Shown here piece after piece: positions 26,666 through 40,084 of a stretch of 64,000 nt of DNA. The notes under the pieces were generated by a model. That model ran no database searches, was not told the DNA's origin, and saw only the letters and a program-made list of their open reading frames with translations. Within the stretch, counting starts at the first letter, position 1. Each line of letters starts with the position of its first letter. Position numbers and translations under genes: made by a program. Location: contig VWZP01009943.1 of assembly GCA_013396995.1 (NCBI GenBank), positions 496,001-560,000 on the forward strand. The letters are read 5' to 3'. Source of the stretch: Dicaeum eximium (taxonomy: Eukaryota > Chordata > Aves > Passeriformes > Dicaeidae).

Positions 26666-28554
26666 GAATTGTCTTCTTCATTTAAATGCTTTTTACATTC
26701 ACATATTTTTTCAACTTCAATGTAAATAATAAATCTATTCCTTCTAAATGAGCACAATGACATCCTAGATCTGATTTTTATGACACTTATGTGCAAAACT
26801 AGAGAATTGATTTCTTCATTGCTGCAGCAGAGATAAGTTCAATATATGTAGGCTAGATGGTTGATAGACCTGAGATCTTAAAAAACACATCAATACAATG
26901 GTGTGGATTTTTATTTTTATTTTGCAGGTTTTGCTATTGACAGATTTATGTCTACCTCCTACTGTAGAAAGAATATGATCACATTACTGTGATAGTGTAG
27001 TAATATTATGGCTCAATTTCACTTTAATGTACGCTATTGCTTACGAAATGGCTAATAAAGCAGTTTTCAAGACGGGGACTAAACTAGAACAATATACATT
27101 ACACAATAAATAGATAGGAAATTACCACTAGGAGAAAAAAAAATATGGCAAATGGTACAAGTCTAAATTACTAAATTTTTAAAACTCCAGAAGAATGATT
27201 TCTAGAAAGCTTGCATGAACACAAACTCCCCAGTCAGCTCAGATGGCATACAATACTGGCTGCAAAAAAGAGTTTCAGATTTTGAAGAAAAACTCATTTT
27301 TACTCTTTAACAAGGTATGCGGCCCTCCTTCTTTTTTGACTTACTGCTTCTTCTCCACTTTTTTCAAGTATCATTAGCTATATTGAAAAAAGTCACTGAA
27401 AACAGAATAAACCTTGGAATAACATTAACAGACGATATTTATTCAATAATAAATATGATATGCAAAACTATTTATTGGCTAATGCCCACAAAATATACCT
27501 TCATTTTTAGGTAAGTAAGCATTAGTATTATCACCATCCAGTCAAGACACAGAGAGTCTTAAGTGTTATCATTCACATTGGAAAGGGCCATCTTTCACTG
27601 GTATGTGGAAATGATTTTGTCTTTAGGTTTGTATGCCTTTTCATGCTGCTGTTTTTTAACTGATGTTATTGCTTATTTCCATCTCAACAACAAAACCCAC
27701 ATCTCTCATTTTGCCCTCTAGCTTGCATCATTCTACTCTGTAGACATTCTCTCAGTTCTTTTAACACAGAAGTCTTCTCAAAAACCTAAGCCATGGTTAC
27801 ACCATATCAGGAATGAGATAAGGTTCCTTAATCCTGGCTGAAAACAGAGGGAGAGGGAAAGGGGAGTAAGTGAGAGATCTAGCAAATTGCTTTTTCCTCA
27901 TGTAAGATACTTGTCTGTAGCCATCCTTCTGGGTTTTTTTTAAGTAAAATGGGAGCAAATTTTGGATGTGCTGCCAAGGGTTCCACTGCAAATGTTCAAC
28001 ACCCAGAAGAAATGTTTCACGTAGAAAACCTGAAACAGTCACATTGCAAAACTCTATCTGCTTAGAAATCTGAATGAAAGCAGGTATCAACACAGCTCAG
28101 CAAGCCCAAAACTTCATCTTTCAAGCAAAACTCAAGGGATTCAAGTGATTTAAGGATGCATATTGATATAAAATGCAGACTTTCAATGTGTTCCCCACTG
28201 ACAAAATTATGTAACACATCCCAAACAGTAATTTCAGGCTAAAATGTAAAAAAAGCAAAGATTTTGACCGATCAGAGAAAATATTAAAAACTTCTGGAAA
28301 GTCAGCTAAATTGCCTCATCATACAGAATGCTAATTAAAATTCTTTAAACTGTAAAAGGGTTTGGGTTTGTTGTTCATGCAATGAATACAATGCTTTATA
28401 AAATACATAATAAGAAGGGTAACAATATAAGAACGATGCAAACTATTAGGAAAGTTAGTCCTTTGGTTTCTGATGTATGTTTGCAGCTAAGGAGTAACTG
28501 TGCATCAGGCTGCAACCAAGGTATTTTTGTGATCTCCCACTGAATGATGTACAA

Positions 28555-29301
28555 ACCTTGTGAAATTCAACAAAGCCAAGTGCAAGGTCCTGCACCTGGG
28601 TTGGGGCAATCCCAAACATGGATAGAGGCTGGGCAATGACTGGATGGAAAAAAGTCAGGCAGAGAAGGACTTGAAGGTGGTGGTGCATGCAAAACTGAAT
28701 TATAGCTAGGAATGGGCACTGGCAGCCCAGAAAGCCAATTGTATCCTGGGCTGCATCAAAAGCAGCGTGGCTAGCAGGTCAGGGGAGATGATGCTCTACT
28801 CTGGTGAGACCCCACCTGAAGCATTGCGTCCAGCTCTAGGGCTCCCAGCACAAGACAGACATGGACCTGCTCAAGAGGGTTGGGAAAATAATCAGAAGGC
28901 TGAAGCATCTCTCTGATGAAGACAGGCTGAGAGAGTTGTGATTGTTCTACCTGGAGAAGAGAAGGCTCTGCGGAGACATTTGAGCAGCCTTCCAGTAACT
29001 AAAGGGGCCCTGCAAAAAAGGTGGGGAGGTACTTTTTAGAGGGGCATATAGTGGACAAGAGAAAGTGGTTTTACACTGAAAGAGGGGAGGTTTAGATTGG
29101 ATATTAGGAAGAAATTCTTTACTGTGAGGGTGGTAAAGCAGGTTGCCCAGAGACATGGATGCTCCATCCCTGTTCGAGGTCAGGTTGGATGGGGGTCTTG
29201 AGCAACCTGGTCTAGTGGAAGGTTTCCTGCCCAAGACAGGGGGGTTGTAATAAATGATCTTTAAGGTCTCTTCTATCCAAAGCACTATATGATTCTATGA
29301 C
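28555..29301 (+). mobile_element. CR1 LINE, 5'-truncated copy with intact 3' end
   Basis: This is the longest uninterrupted CR1 in the window, about 750 bases. It opens in the late ORF2 coding region ('gccaagtgcaaggtcctgca' encodes AKCKVLH). It passes through 'tcctgggctgcatcaaaagc', 'ggaagaaattctttactgtg' and 'gagcaacctggtctagtgga', and ends with 'tgattctatga', one copy of the CR1 terminal ATTCTATG octamer. Stops and frameshifts have destroyed the reading frame. The intact 3' end and truncated 5' end are the usual result of incomplete target-primed reverse transcription. Confidence 0.95.
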
Positions 29302-30071
29302 AAGATTATATGTCAAAGAATTAAATAAGCATCCAGTTACAAAAACTTATTCTTTAAATAAGCTTTTTCCTCCTTTTCTAAATTTGAGTTTACTGAAATG
29401 TAATTTCACTGTTCTTCAGCTACATATTGACAGAAGAGTTGCCATCATTACCATTGCAAACAGATGTTTGCCTGCCTTTTTTAAACATAATTATGGAAAG
29501 ACAATAAAAGGAATTAAGCCTGTTATAAGGAGCAGAATAATGACTACTGTTAAGATGCCTTGGCCAGAGGACAGAATACAAAGAACAAAGGCAAAAATAC
29601 AAAGCCAAGGGAAGAAATTACTTTTGTATTAATTTTCATAAACAAAAGCAGGTGTTTCAAAAGGCATGTCAAAATGCTGCATTTCTTGTTTGTTACAGTG
29701 ACAAAGCAAAAATGGAAAATACCCCATTAATTGAACCATTAGGTGATCTTGTGGAACAATTTATCTTCAACAGCTACTGAATATTTTAATAATATATATA
29801 CCAATGTTAAGGAGCGTAAGAGAGAAGGATTATGGTTTTAATGATAATAATCAAATCTAGAAATCAGATCTCCCTTTAGCCTGTGATAAACTATTATTTT
29901 AATAATTTCTAGAAGTAAAGGAGCACAGGAAGTACAGAAGGAAAGAAAGTAAACTCAACCACTGACAAATTTTTGAAACTCAGACAACAGCTTTGAACCC
30001 AATCTGTCAGGTATGACATTCTTCAAAAAGGATGAAACTTTGTACTGATGATCCTTGTAATACACGTGGTT

Positions 30072-30492
30072 GTATTGGTGGTGGGTTGACCCTGGCTAAA
30101 TACCAGCTGCCCACCAAAGCCACTCTATCATTCCCCTCCTTGGCTGGACAAGGGAGAGAAAATAGAATGAAAGATTTTTGGACTGGGATAAGGACAGGGA
30201 GAGATCACTCACCACTTACTGTCACCAGCAAAATAAACTGAGCTTGGGAAAAAATAAATTTAATGTATTAGTAATAATATTGGAGTAGGATAATGAGAAA
30301 TAAACCAAAACTTAAAAACACATTCAACTTCACTTCTGATTTTCTCTACCTCCTCCTCCTCCCTAGTGGCACTAGGGGACTGGGAAGGGAGTTGTGGTCA
30401 GTTCATCACATGTCTGCCACTGGGAGAGGACTCCTCCCACTTCTCCCCTGATCCAGCATGGGGACCCTCCCATGGGAGATAGCTCTCTTTGT
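30072..30492 (-). mobile_element. Partial LTR of an avian endogenous retrovirus
   Basis: The plus strand begins 'ggtgggttgaccctggctaa' and 'ccaccaaagccactctatca', continues 'acagggagagatcactcacc', 'gagtaggataatgagaaata' and 'gtggtcagttcatcacatgt', and ends near 'catgggagatagc'. This is a repeat I recognise as widespread in bird genomes. On the minus strand it would end '...ggtcaacccaccacc', consistent with the 3' end of an LTR, with several AATAAA-like motifs upstream. I infer an LTR in minus orientation. The family is not named, no internal viral genes are present, and the edges are approximate. Confidence 0.65.
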
Positions 30493-31142
30493 ACATGATA
30501 TACATAATCAAAAGTTACTTTAAGACCCAAATCCTCAGGTTATCTTCTAGGCCCATGATAACACATGCTAACTACACTCTAAAATCATTTATTATTTAGC
30601 ATTTTCATTTTGATGTTCTTGCCCAGAGCAGTCATTCTGGTGTCATTCTGACACCCTTCTGGTGTCACTCCTATAACAAAAAAAAAAGAGACAAAATGTA
30701 CCAAGTTGCAACTTCTATAATTTACCAAAACAGAGAGAAGCCCTAAGTTATCCTCATGATGCTGAAACCTCAAGTAAGAAAACACCAGCCTCTTTTCAAT
30801 AATAAAGATGCAATTTCCCAATACTTGTCACTACCATGCCCTAGCCTGAGAACTCCAAATACCATGTAATAGTGCAAGAGCTACCTTACACACCACTGAC
30901 TTCAAGTATGAGTAATTTTTCACTCAGATTGGTAAACCATGATGTTTTTGGGTTTTTTTGTGAAGTACTAGGTAATGCATAAAATTCCAGGCTACATCCA
31001 GCAGAATTACTCTTTTCTAGGTTTTGCTGATCAACCTCATAGTTTAAAATGTCAGGTTTCAGATTTCATAACATTATACAAAATTAATCAAGCCATGAAA
31101 TAGTGCAGTATCTTACAGTAGTTACATCTGAAGAGGAATAGA

Positions 31143-31218
31143 ACAAAACCACAAAACTAAAAAAAGAAAAAAAAAACACAAAACAAAACAAAAAAAACCA
31201 CCCCACACCAAAAAACCC
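31143..31218. repeat. A-rich low-complexity tract
   Basis: About 75 bases made almost only of A and C, with AAAAC-type units, followed by 'ccaccccacaccaaaaaacc'. No retroposon body could be recognised next to it. Confidence 0.85.
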
Positions 31219-32035
31219 TTCTAAGAATCATGCAGATGAATCCTAATGTAATCATTTGATTCTATCTTTCTGATATGCTGGGAAAAATCCCATGTCACTA
31301 ATTAATCAAAGTTATATAGAGAGTCCCATGTTCTACTCACATCAAAAACAGCAAAGACCCATATAGATACTGATTAATGGCTTTTAAGTAGAATAGACAA
31401 CTGCTCTCAATTTAGAAAAACAAATTACACCATACTATTGTACTATATACCCATTACCAGTCTTTCAAGTCTTCTTTCTTGATCTAAATCTCATTTTAAG
31501 TAAACATATTTTTCAGTTTGGCTTTTTGCCAGATCATCTGCAAGCATCAATTTTGTAAAAAACTCCTTTTAAAAGTCTTCTGCTAAGAGTTGAAAATTTA
31601 AGCAAAGATCTATAAAGAAAAAGAAATCAACAATCACAAGTATCTGAGTCAAAACAACAGTTTTTCTCCATTTGACTTTATTGAGTTCATGTTAATGACT
31701 TGGAACTTAGTAATCTACACAGGAGAGCTAAATTAATTGCACTACAAAATATGTTTAACTATTGTATTATACCTGCAAGTCTTATTACAATAATATTAAC
31801 CAAATTTTTTCTAGCTCTGAAAAAGAAAATGAAAATTGATAATGATCACTCAATTTTTCTTGATTCTCACAAGGAACACTGTCTCTCACAATATTCTTGT
31901 ATCTGTGTCAGGACATTCCAGGACACGGATGGAAAATCAAATGTGAAAAATAAAAAGGCTGTTTTATCAGGTTCAAAGGGTAGTGGCTCACTGATGGTTC
32001 TCTGCCTGGGAGCCAGCAATAAATGGAGTACTGCA

Positions 32036-32205
32036 TAGAGCTGCCCAGAGAGGTTATACAGTCTCTGTGTTTGAAAGTCTTCAAGACTCAACTGGATAAA
32101 GTCTAGCAGAATCTGGTGTCACAACATAGCTGGCTCTGCTTGAGTAAGAGATTGAATTCCCACCCCCCTCAGCAGGTCACAACCTCAATTACCCTATGAT
32201 TAGGG
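32036..32205 (+). mobile_element. CR1 LINE 3'-end fragment
   Basis: The blocks 'gagctgcccagagaggttat', 'cttcaagactcaactggata', 'ctggctctgcttgagtaaga' and 'accctatgatta' follow the CR1 3' end in sense orientation. The tail is 'cctatgatt' in place of ATTCTGTGATTCTG. Moderately diverged and 5'-truncated. Confidence 0.85.
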
Positions 32206-35200
32206 ATGTGATCCCATGATCTATGTCTCCCTGTTTAGTGAAGATATAAAGACATGTACACTTTTCTATTAAAAGTGTCCAGCTTCTTTACATTTCTTAT
32301 ACACAGGCACACAAGCTCAGAAGATTTTGAGTCATTTCGACTAACTATAGTAAAAATGATGGCCAAAGAAGTGGCTGCCCTCTCTAATTCTTTGCTTTGA
32401 CCTCACCCCTGGTAAAAGTCAAACCTATTTGCAAAATTGCTCTTTACTTCCAACAACTAGACAGTCTGTCTGAAATATATGGCAAGTAAGTCTCAAGGCT
32501 TCATTCGCTAGACATAAAAGGCAGATACATCCTTTTAAGCTAGTATCTCAAAAGAAGAAAGATAGAATAAAGAAGCCAGTCCAAAAAATTGCATGTGTGG
32601 GGAATTCATTCAGAGTAGGCATATCACCAAGAATGCTGATAAAATTCTCATGTAAATTCACTGTTCTCTCTTGACAATACAAAGAAAGCATTCCGGATCC
32701 TGCCTCTTCTTCCTTCAGCTGGAGTTAGCTTTTAACCCTTCATTAGCCATGCAACCCAAAAAGAATCTAAACCATTTGCTAAAGATCAGCATAAAGAAGT
32801 TTATGATATCTTGGTATGCTGTAGTGCCATTATAAACTTTGCATGAAAATGAAAGCTATGGAACCAAATAATTACTTAAAAATACTGAATCATCTCCATT
32901 ACAAAATGTAAAATTAAAATTAAAGATGTATTAATACATCTGTAAATATATCTGTTCACGCTCAGTGGACAATACCAAAAAGAATTCTACTTATTCAAGG
33001 ACACAACCATACAAGAGATGTGAACTGGAAAATTACCCAATATACCATCAAGTCTTTCTTCCCATTGCCAAAAAAAAATTCTATACCATGTACTACCCAG
33101 CACTTTATTCTAGACAATTCAAAGTAGATGAAATATTTTCTTAATGTTTTTTCTACGACTAAGGTGAGGATTCCCAATTCAAGAGTCATGGCTCAACAGC
33201 ATCACTGACAAATTTCAGATGTTCACAATCAGTCTGCTAATTAAAGTGGAAAAAAGTCCTTTTGTAAACAGAAAAGCAAATTTAAAGAAAAAAAAACTCT
33301 TAATATTGAAAAAATGAGAATTATATGCTGGCATACAACTGTGCTTGTAGAAACTTACAGGATTTTTATAGTAAGTGATTTAGAAATTCTGGTCAATTTA
33401 TACTAATCCCAAACAATTTTTAATTTTCACATTGCCAAGATTGTGTTAGGGAGTTTACGTAATGGAGGATGGGCCAAAAGCAGCAACCCTGCTTTCACTG
33501 GCATACACTGAATATCACATTTCAGAATTCTACAAAATAAAAATTACCATGTTTATACATTTCAGTGCAGAAGGGAAACACCAAACTAGCTGACAAGCCA
33601 TTTAGTGTAGCACTGCTATTGGGCAACATTAAGTGAAAAGACTTTTTATTGGTTCATTACCATCTCTCATCTACAGTGCTCTATTTTTGGCTATTTGACA
33701 AAAACAGAACACATGTTATACATCAGGAAGATATAACAACTACTAGTACCATCTCTAAGATCTTTTTCAATCAAAAATCACTCAATCAAATAGCTCTGGC
33801 TTGCTCATCTTTCTTTGGCTATTTCACTTCCAGCATTTGGTATCACTATGGACTGAACCCAGCTGTATCCATTATTTGTACTTGTAACTCCAATTTTTGG
33901 TTATGAAAAATAACAGTGAGATTGTGAAATTTGGTGCTAGAAGAAAGGACACCAATCTCAGTACTTTCCTGAGAGCTAAACATGCAATGACAAGGAAAAA
34001 TCTCTAGAAAGTCTGCCTATTTCCATTTATTAGAATTTAAATGTTAGAAAAGCATTACCTGACTCATGTTAAGCTGTTTCTGTACTACAGATGCTTTCCC
34101 TTCTAAAACTCTGGATTTCCACATTTGTGTGGGAACATAATATATAGCAGCAACTTACAAGTCCCTAAGGGAATCATGTCAATTGGCATTTTAAAAATTA
34201 ATTCAGTGACCTACAATAATATGAGTTTCTTATGCGTAATATTTGTCAGTAGGCAATGTGGGAAGTTCTGAATTCATTTAGAGAGCCAAAGCATTATAAA
34301 GGCAAACAAAAATATTCTTGAATTGCTTCTTCTAACTTGGTGTCTTCTGGTGAATGTTTGTAATATAAGAACAAGGAAAACTGAACATATGAAAGGGATA
34401 TGCATGCAGTATGGTCAATATTTAAAACAGAAAAGAAAAAGGAATAAAATTTTTTGGCAGTATATGCCCAGCCAGCTACATTATTGACCTGGTGAGACAT
34501 TCAGAGCATGTGGAAATTTTGCAGATCTTCTGAAAACTATAGCATAGTAGGTCTTATATGTGCTTGGAGTGATAATTTTTAGTCACTATAAAAAAATTTG
34601 CAACCATAAGCAGGACTTTGGGGCAGAAGAACCCATCTAAAAAGGCTTAATATCTAATTATATTTGCAGTCCCTCTTCTGATCTTACATGTCAGTGAAAT
34701 GTCAGAGCAGCAGTTCACTGAATGGTTTGTGTAAATGAACCCTGCACAGGGTTGCGTATCATTTTCCACAGTTTGCTCTAGTAAGTACCAGCTGTCTTTA
34801 GAAACAGCTTTTTTCAACTTATTCCCATTGTTTCATGAAGCATGTTAAACTGTGCACATGAGTTTGGTTTATCAATAATAGAGAGTTAAATTAGGATGGA
34901 GTTATCAAAATTAGGGTTTAGGTATCACTGTATATGAAAAAAGAGCATATTCTAAGCAAGGATGAGACACTCATACTATTATAATACACTCAAATAATAG
35001 CATATTCAATATATTAAACATTTACAAAGAAAACAAAATATGAAGGCAGAAGCAGAGTAGTCACTCAAAGCTTAAGGAAAAACTTTCAACTTTTAACTTC
35101 AAAATCCTCCTTATGCAGCTGCTCTCAAACATTTAAATGACACAGACAAGAACCAGTGTGTTTTGTTATGAAAGCATAATAGTTTACATCTGAACTATCT

Positions 35201-37764
35201 ATTTTAAATAAAGTACCTACAGAAGAAAACTGCAAGAAGTGATTATTATTCCATGAAAGGATAACACAGTATATATAGTTAAATTTCCTATTTTTTCATG
35301 GAATCTGAGACAGGAAACAGTTCAGAAAGTGCTTTGCATGCAATTAATTGCCGTTCAAGGATAGTTTCCATTTCCAAATAGTACTAAAAATATTTGAAAT
35401 AGTGAACAGGAATTATTTTCAATTTCTACAGAGCATTTATTAAATCTCCATACTTTTCACTGGATAAATATTACATTTTCTTCCTCAAGCAGGTAACTAC
35501 AAAACTTCCCCACTCAAATACTATTCTCCAGGTTTTTCCAGACTACAATAATTTTTTAAAACTAGAAGCCTTTGACACTGCATAACATCTCTGCATAACA
35601 GAGATATTACATTTGTTTGTGGGGAGTTTGGTGGTTTGTTTTGATTTGCTTTGCTTTTGTTTCTCAATTTTTGAGGTTTTTAAAATATGTTCTTTACTTA
35701 ATGGTCAGGTTCTGGTCATACAGTTTGTTTCACTCATGGAGAGTTGCACTCTATCAGCCACAGTCACAGTTCCAGTAGAATTACTGTCACGTTCTCTGTA
35801 GTGTAAGACATCAGTGTAAGCATCTTCAGAAATAAGTACTAAAACTTCTTGTGCAAATGGGCAAGAAAATTAGGATCTCCCTACATTACAGACTCTCTAA
35901 TATAGTGCTTGAACTTCAAGAACCCCTGCTCTTGTAATACTTTTTTGTTCTCCTCAGTGCTACGTAATACAAAACTGGAACTCGCACAAGACTTCATCAC
36001 CAGAGATACTCAAAATGCCTGTTTAAGTGCCTTCACAACCTGATCTAACATTAGCTCTACTTTAGGCATGTGTTTGGACTCCAAAGAAGTAAGTCTATAT
36101 TCACAGTTAGGAACTAAACTACTTCATGATTATCAGAGAAATTACGAAGACAGACACCTAAGAATGAGAGGGAGGGAATAACAGCAGTGCAGGAACTAAA
36201 GGCCACTAACAAGCTAAAACTAGTCTTAACTGATGGATGGTAAGAAGAAAGCCAAGTAAGTATCTGACATCTGTAGGAGAAAAGCTGGAATCCACATTAA
36301 GCGAAACAAATTTCACTAATAACTACATTTTTATTTTTGCCAAACTTGCACCTACTGATGAAAACCAGTTTAGAGAACAAGAGTGAAAGTGCAAGTTCTG
36401 AACTGAAATTGCAATAATGCTGAAAAAAAGACACTTTTGAAAGATTGCAAATGAAACTCAAAAACAAGGGAAAGAAATCCTTGAAGAATCTTTTCTTAAT
36501 TTTAAACTAATAAGTCAGACCTATAATAAAGGCAGTTGGCAGATTTCATTATAGCAGATAGATACCAGCTCAGTTCAGTTATCCAAAGCTGCAGGGTGGA
36601 GGGCAAGACGCAAGTAACTAACAAAAGATGTGACTTCTAGGAAAGTGACATGACACTAGGAAATGACACTAGGGAAAGAGTTATATGTGATACTGAAAGC
36701 TGCAGAAATCCCTCAGGAAAAAAATAAAATGCCCAAAAGAAATGGAAGGGGGGAAAACCAAACAAACAAAAAACCAAATATACTTCTTTTGGGGACAGAA
36801 TAAAATAAAAAATTAAAGAATACAAAGTAAAAGCTTAGGAAAACCCTCACAAAATATGCTACAAATAGTATAAGATGAGCATATGGGATGTAGGGTCATG
36901 CACAATATTTGCTAAACAACATAAAACTGCAGGCAATGCAGCCAAGACCTGCCAACTCAGAGTAAAATGAAAAAAGTCACATCTAGCAAGCAGATGGACA
37001 TACAGTGTGTTCAAAAAGCAGCAGACATAGCACTGCAAGCCTGCTTAGAGGTCACACTTAAAAGATCCAACCTGGAAAGTGATCCTTCTTCAAAACAAGA
37101 AAGCTTTGTGAATTCAGAGTTGAATTTAGACAGCCTTAGGTAAATGTCTTTTCTGGAAAATGCTATAAACAATTACTAGACTTAAAGCTTGATATAGAAG
37201 ACAACTAAAATTGAGAACTTAGAGCAAACAAGTAATTTTAAGTCTTAGATGACCCCAAACTAAGGTGGCAAAATCAGAACTAGACAAGCTTTTTCTTTCC
37301 TTTTTTAACTGTCATAATCAATAGTAGTAATAGAATCTTCTAGAAATCTGAAAGTTTTAAATCTTGTTTAATAAAAATACAGAAAAAACATAGAAGTAGA
37401 AAACTGTATTGAAATTTCAAGAGTATAGTGACCCTTTATTTCTAAAATATGTTTTCTCAAAAATAGTATTATACCCTCTACTACTTCCAGCTCAAGAGGA
37501 GTAAATTGGAATGAATTGTATCAAATGAGTTAAATACTACGAGAAGAGCTTCAGAAAAATTCTGTCTTCTCTTACCAGAAGAGTAATGTTGTAAGTATTT
37601 TATTCAATATATAGAATGCAAATACGAGTAGAAACTGCAACCTCTTCTTCCAGTGCCCATCCCATTTAACCCGGGCTAGGCTATCCCTGATGCCTTAAGT
37701 TTTAGATTTTTTATTTCTCAGATTCTGTGCTACATTAGTGTGTAGTTCTGAGCTTCATATTAAG
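32206..37764. other. Intronic stretch with no recognised feature
   Basis: About 5.5 kb of AT-rich sequence. Short local duplications occur (for example 'atgacactagg' twice near 36650) and a T/G-rich tract lies at 35617-35660. No exon, LINE, LTR or RNA gene could be supported. Confidence 0.55.
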
Positions 37765-38148
37765 TGTTGGTAAGCTCTCGTCACACAGTAGGTAGACAAA
37801 ACAATTCCTTCTCTAGCTGGGGACCAAGGACAACCAATCCAAATTTCAGGCCCAAGAGTATAAACAACAGTGAATTGAAGAGAGGAAAAACAAGGAGGAT
37901 GGAACTTCATAACCTGAAGCTGTAATTGGACAATTAACTCCAATATTCTAATGGTTAAAAATTTATAAAACTAAGAGACCCTGTGATTGGTTGTCCATTT
38001 TGTGACCGTTCTGGGTTCATCTTGGATGTAGCCCTGGCTGGGCTCTTGTGCTGCCCGAGGTGGATCCATTGAGGCGTCCTAATAAATACCTACTTTATTC
38101 TTTAGCTCTGTCCAGCCTCTGTTCTAGGTCAGCCTTCTCAAGGCATCA
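37765..38148 (+). mobile_element. Solo LTR of an avian endogenous retrovirus (ERVL-like)
   Basis: The right half is characteristic: 'ctgggttcatcttggatgta', 'gccctggctgggctcttgtg', 'gtggatccattgaggcgtcc', then AATAAA at 38081 and 'tactttattctttagctctg', ending near 'cttctcaaggcatca'. This is an R-U5 end in plus orientation that I know from bird ERVL-type LTRs. The left edge is placed at TGTTGG by the TG...CA rule. No primer-binding site or internal viral gene follows, so it is a solo LTR. The flanks do not show a clear target-site duplication. GC content is higher than in the surrounding intron. Confidence 0.75.
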
Positions 38149-38903
38149 TCCGGATGCACACTCTTGCTCTGGGAAATATGAGAGCTGAGAAAGGCCTGAG
38201 CAATGAGTCACAGCAGCTGCACAGACACAGCCCCTCCTTCTTGCAGATCGGGCTCTCAGGTTAGCACAAGGAGCAGTCAGGGTACAAGGACCAAGGCTTT
38301 AGAAAAGAAACCAGCAGAGACAAGAGGAAGGTTCTTCCACCTAAACTTCAAGTGCCAGAGACAAAACCATTTATCTGCCCATAGAAACAAAACACTGGCT
38401 AGGAAAAAGGGGAGAACTAGAATAATACTGAAAGCTATAATGAAGGAAAATCTTCCTCAGAAAGCCCAAATTAGGGAACAAGTTTTCTAGCATTTGCTAG
38501 AAAAGCAATGGGCATCTATCTTTAACCAAGTAGCCAAAACACTGTAATATGGGCACTGCTTCTTTTACTTCAGATTTAATATGCAATTTCAGTATATGTG
38601 TATATAACAACAAACTAATTAAATAAAGAACTCACCTGGAAAATAAAAACTAGATGGATGAGTTTTTTCCTTTAGACAGAAACACAGCTTCGACACAAAA
38701 TCATACTCCAATTGGGAAGTAATATTTAAAGAAAAACTTTTCCTTTATCCTCAGGAAGGATACAGATTACTTCATGTCAACTGAAAAAGTTTATAGTAAA
38801 GGGAAAATGTGGGCTGAAATCCTCCTGGATAAATGTCTCTCTGATGAGAAATAATCCAAGTCCATTCAACTTTACACAGCACATTCTTCACTGCAAAAAC
38901 CAG

Positions 38904-38955
38904 GCAGAGAAAGAAGAGAGAAAAAAAGAGAGAAAAAGAGTACATGGGGAGAGAG
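38904..38955. repeat. Purine-rich (GA)n-like tract
   Basis: AGAGAAAG-type units with hardly any pyrimidine over about 37 bases, then a short break and a further GAGAGAGGG block. Confidence 0.8.
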
Positions 38956-40053
38956 GGCGGAAAGCGAGACTGATGTTTTTTAAATTCTGAAGCGGGATGC
39001 AATTCCGAATATAAATTAAGTTGAAATAACACAACAAAGTTTTCCTTATTCTGTCAATGGAGGTAATTTCTTTCCTCCTTTACTTGTTATATCAGTACCA
39101 TGAAAACAGCAGCTGATTTTCACAGGATGGAAGTGAAATTAAGCAGCCTTACTTGGCAGCTTAATTGCTGATCGGAAAAAGACAACTTCAGTTAATAAAA
39201 GATTTTGCTCTGCATCTCAGTGAATCAGCCCTGTTCTAAATTTCACAAAGACATGTGCTGATACACAGCTGATAAGCAATCACTGCTTAATTTTTTTTTC
39301 TATAAAGCAGTTTTTGTTATGGTATGTATGAGTAAATGAAACCTCTAACTCATGCAATATTCACCTTGGTACTTAACACAAGCTAAAAACAAGATAAAAT
39401 TACACTCCGTTAGTATGATATATTGTTAGAATAAAGATGTAGCCACAGCAGCCAAAGATCTGTTGGCAGAAATGTTTTTGTCAATCAAAATTCAAATAGT
39501 AAAAAAATTATAGATACTGCTTTCCATTCAGAAGGTATCTTTACAGATCTATATGCAAATTTATAATTATAAAAAAGTTTTCGTATCTACAAGCAATATT
39601 TATAATATATATTTGCTTCATATAGAGACTAGTTTTCATTTTTTATATTTTAAACTGATATGAGTCTTATTTAGCAGGAAATCAATTACTGCCCTTAATT
39701 CCATCTGAGTATGACTGGTCTGCCCAGAAAGCAATAGATCAACTATAAATTTATGGCTCAATATGGATACCTGCCCACAGCTAAAAATTTGCTGCTCTAT
39801 ATAAGCAAGCACATTAAGCAGTCCTCCGGGGTAACGTATAAGCAGAAGTAACTCACATAACTCAGCACACACTACGGGAAGAAGTCTTTCAACCACGTCT
39901 GTTCACCTTTTTTTGGTTCAATCCATTTTGAAAAGAAGCTGTGCATATTGTCAATATAATGAATGAAATCCCAAGACTCCTCATAAATTTTAAATGTCCT
40001 AAGGGTTCTTTTCTTCACCATTATGTGAAATCTGAGTATGCTTAAACTGAGCT

Positions 40054-40084
40054 GGGGGGTGGGGGGGGAGGGGGTAGGAGGGGG
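40054..40084 (+). repeat. G-rich tract, potential G-quadruplex
   Basis: G runs of 6, 8, 5 and 5 are separated by single-base loops (T, A) and one five-base loop (TAGGA). The run lies on the plus strand, so it would be C-rich in the IMMP2L pre-mRNA. The motif is visible directly; folding is inferred. Confidence 0.85.

Noticed and set aside
29297..29632. A 111-codon frame directly after the CR1
   Set aside because: It begins at the end of the CR1, resembles nothing known and is of chance length.
31700..32038. A 112-codon plus-strand frame
   Set aside because: No similarity to known proteins. Its end approaches the CR1 fragment at 32036, and the frame is of chance length.
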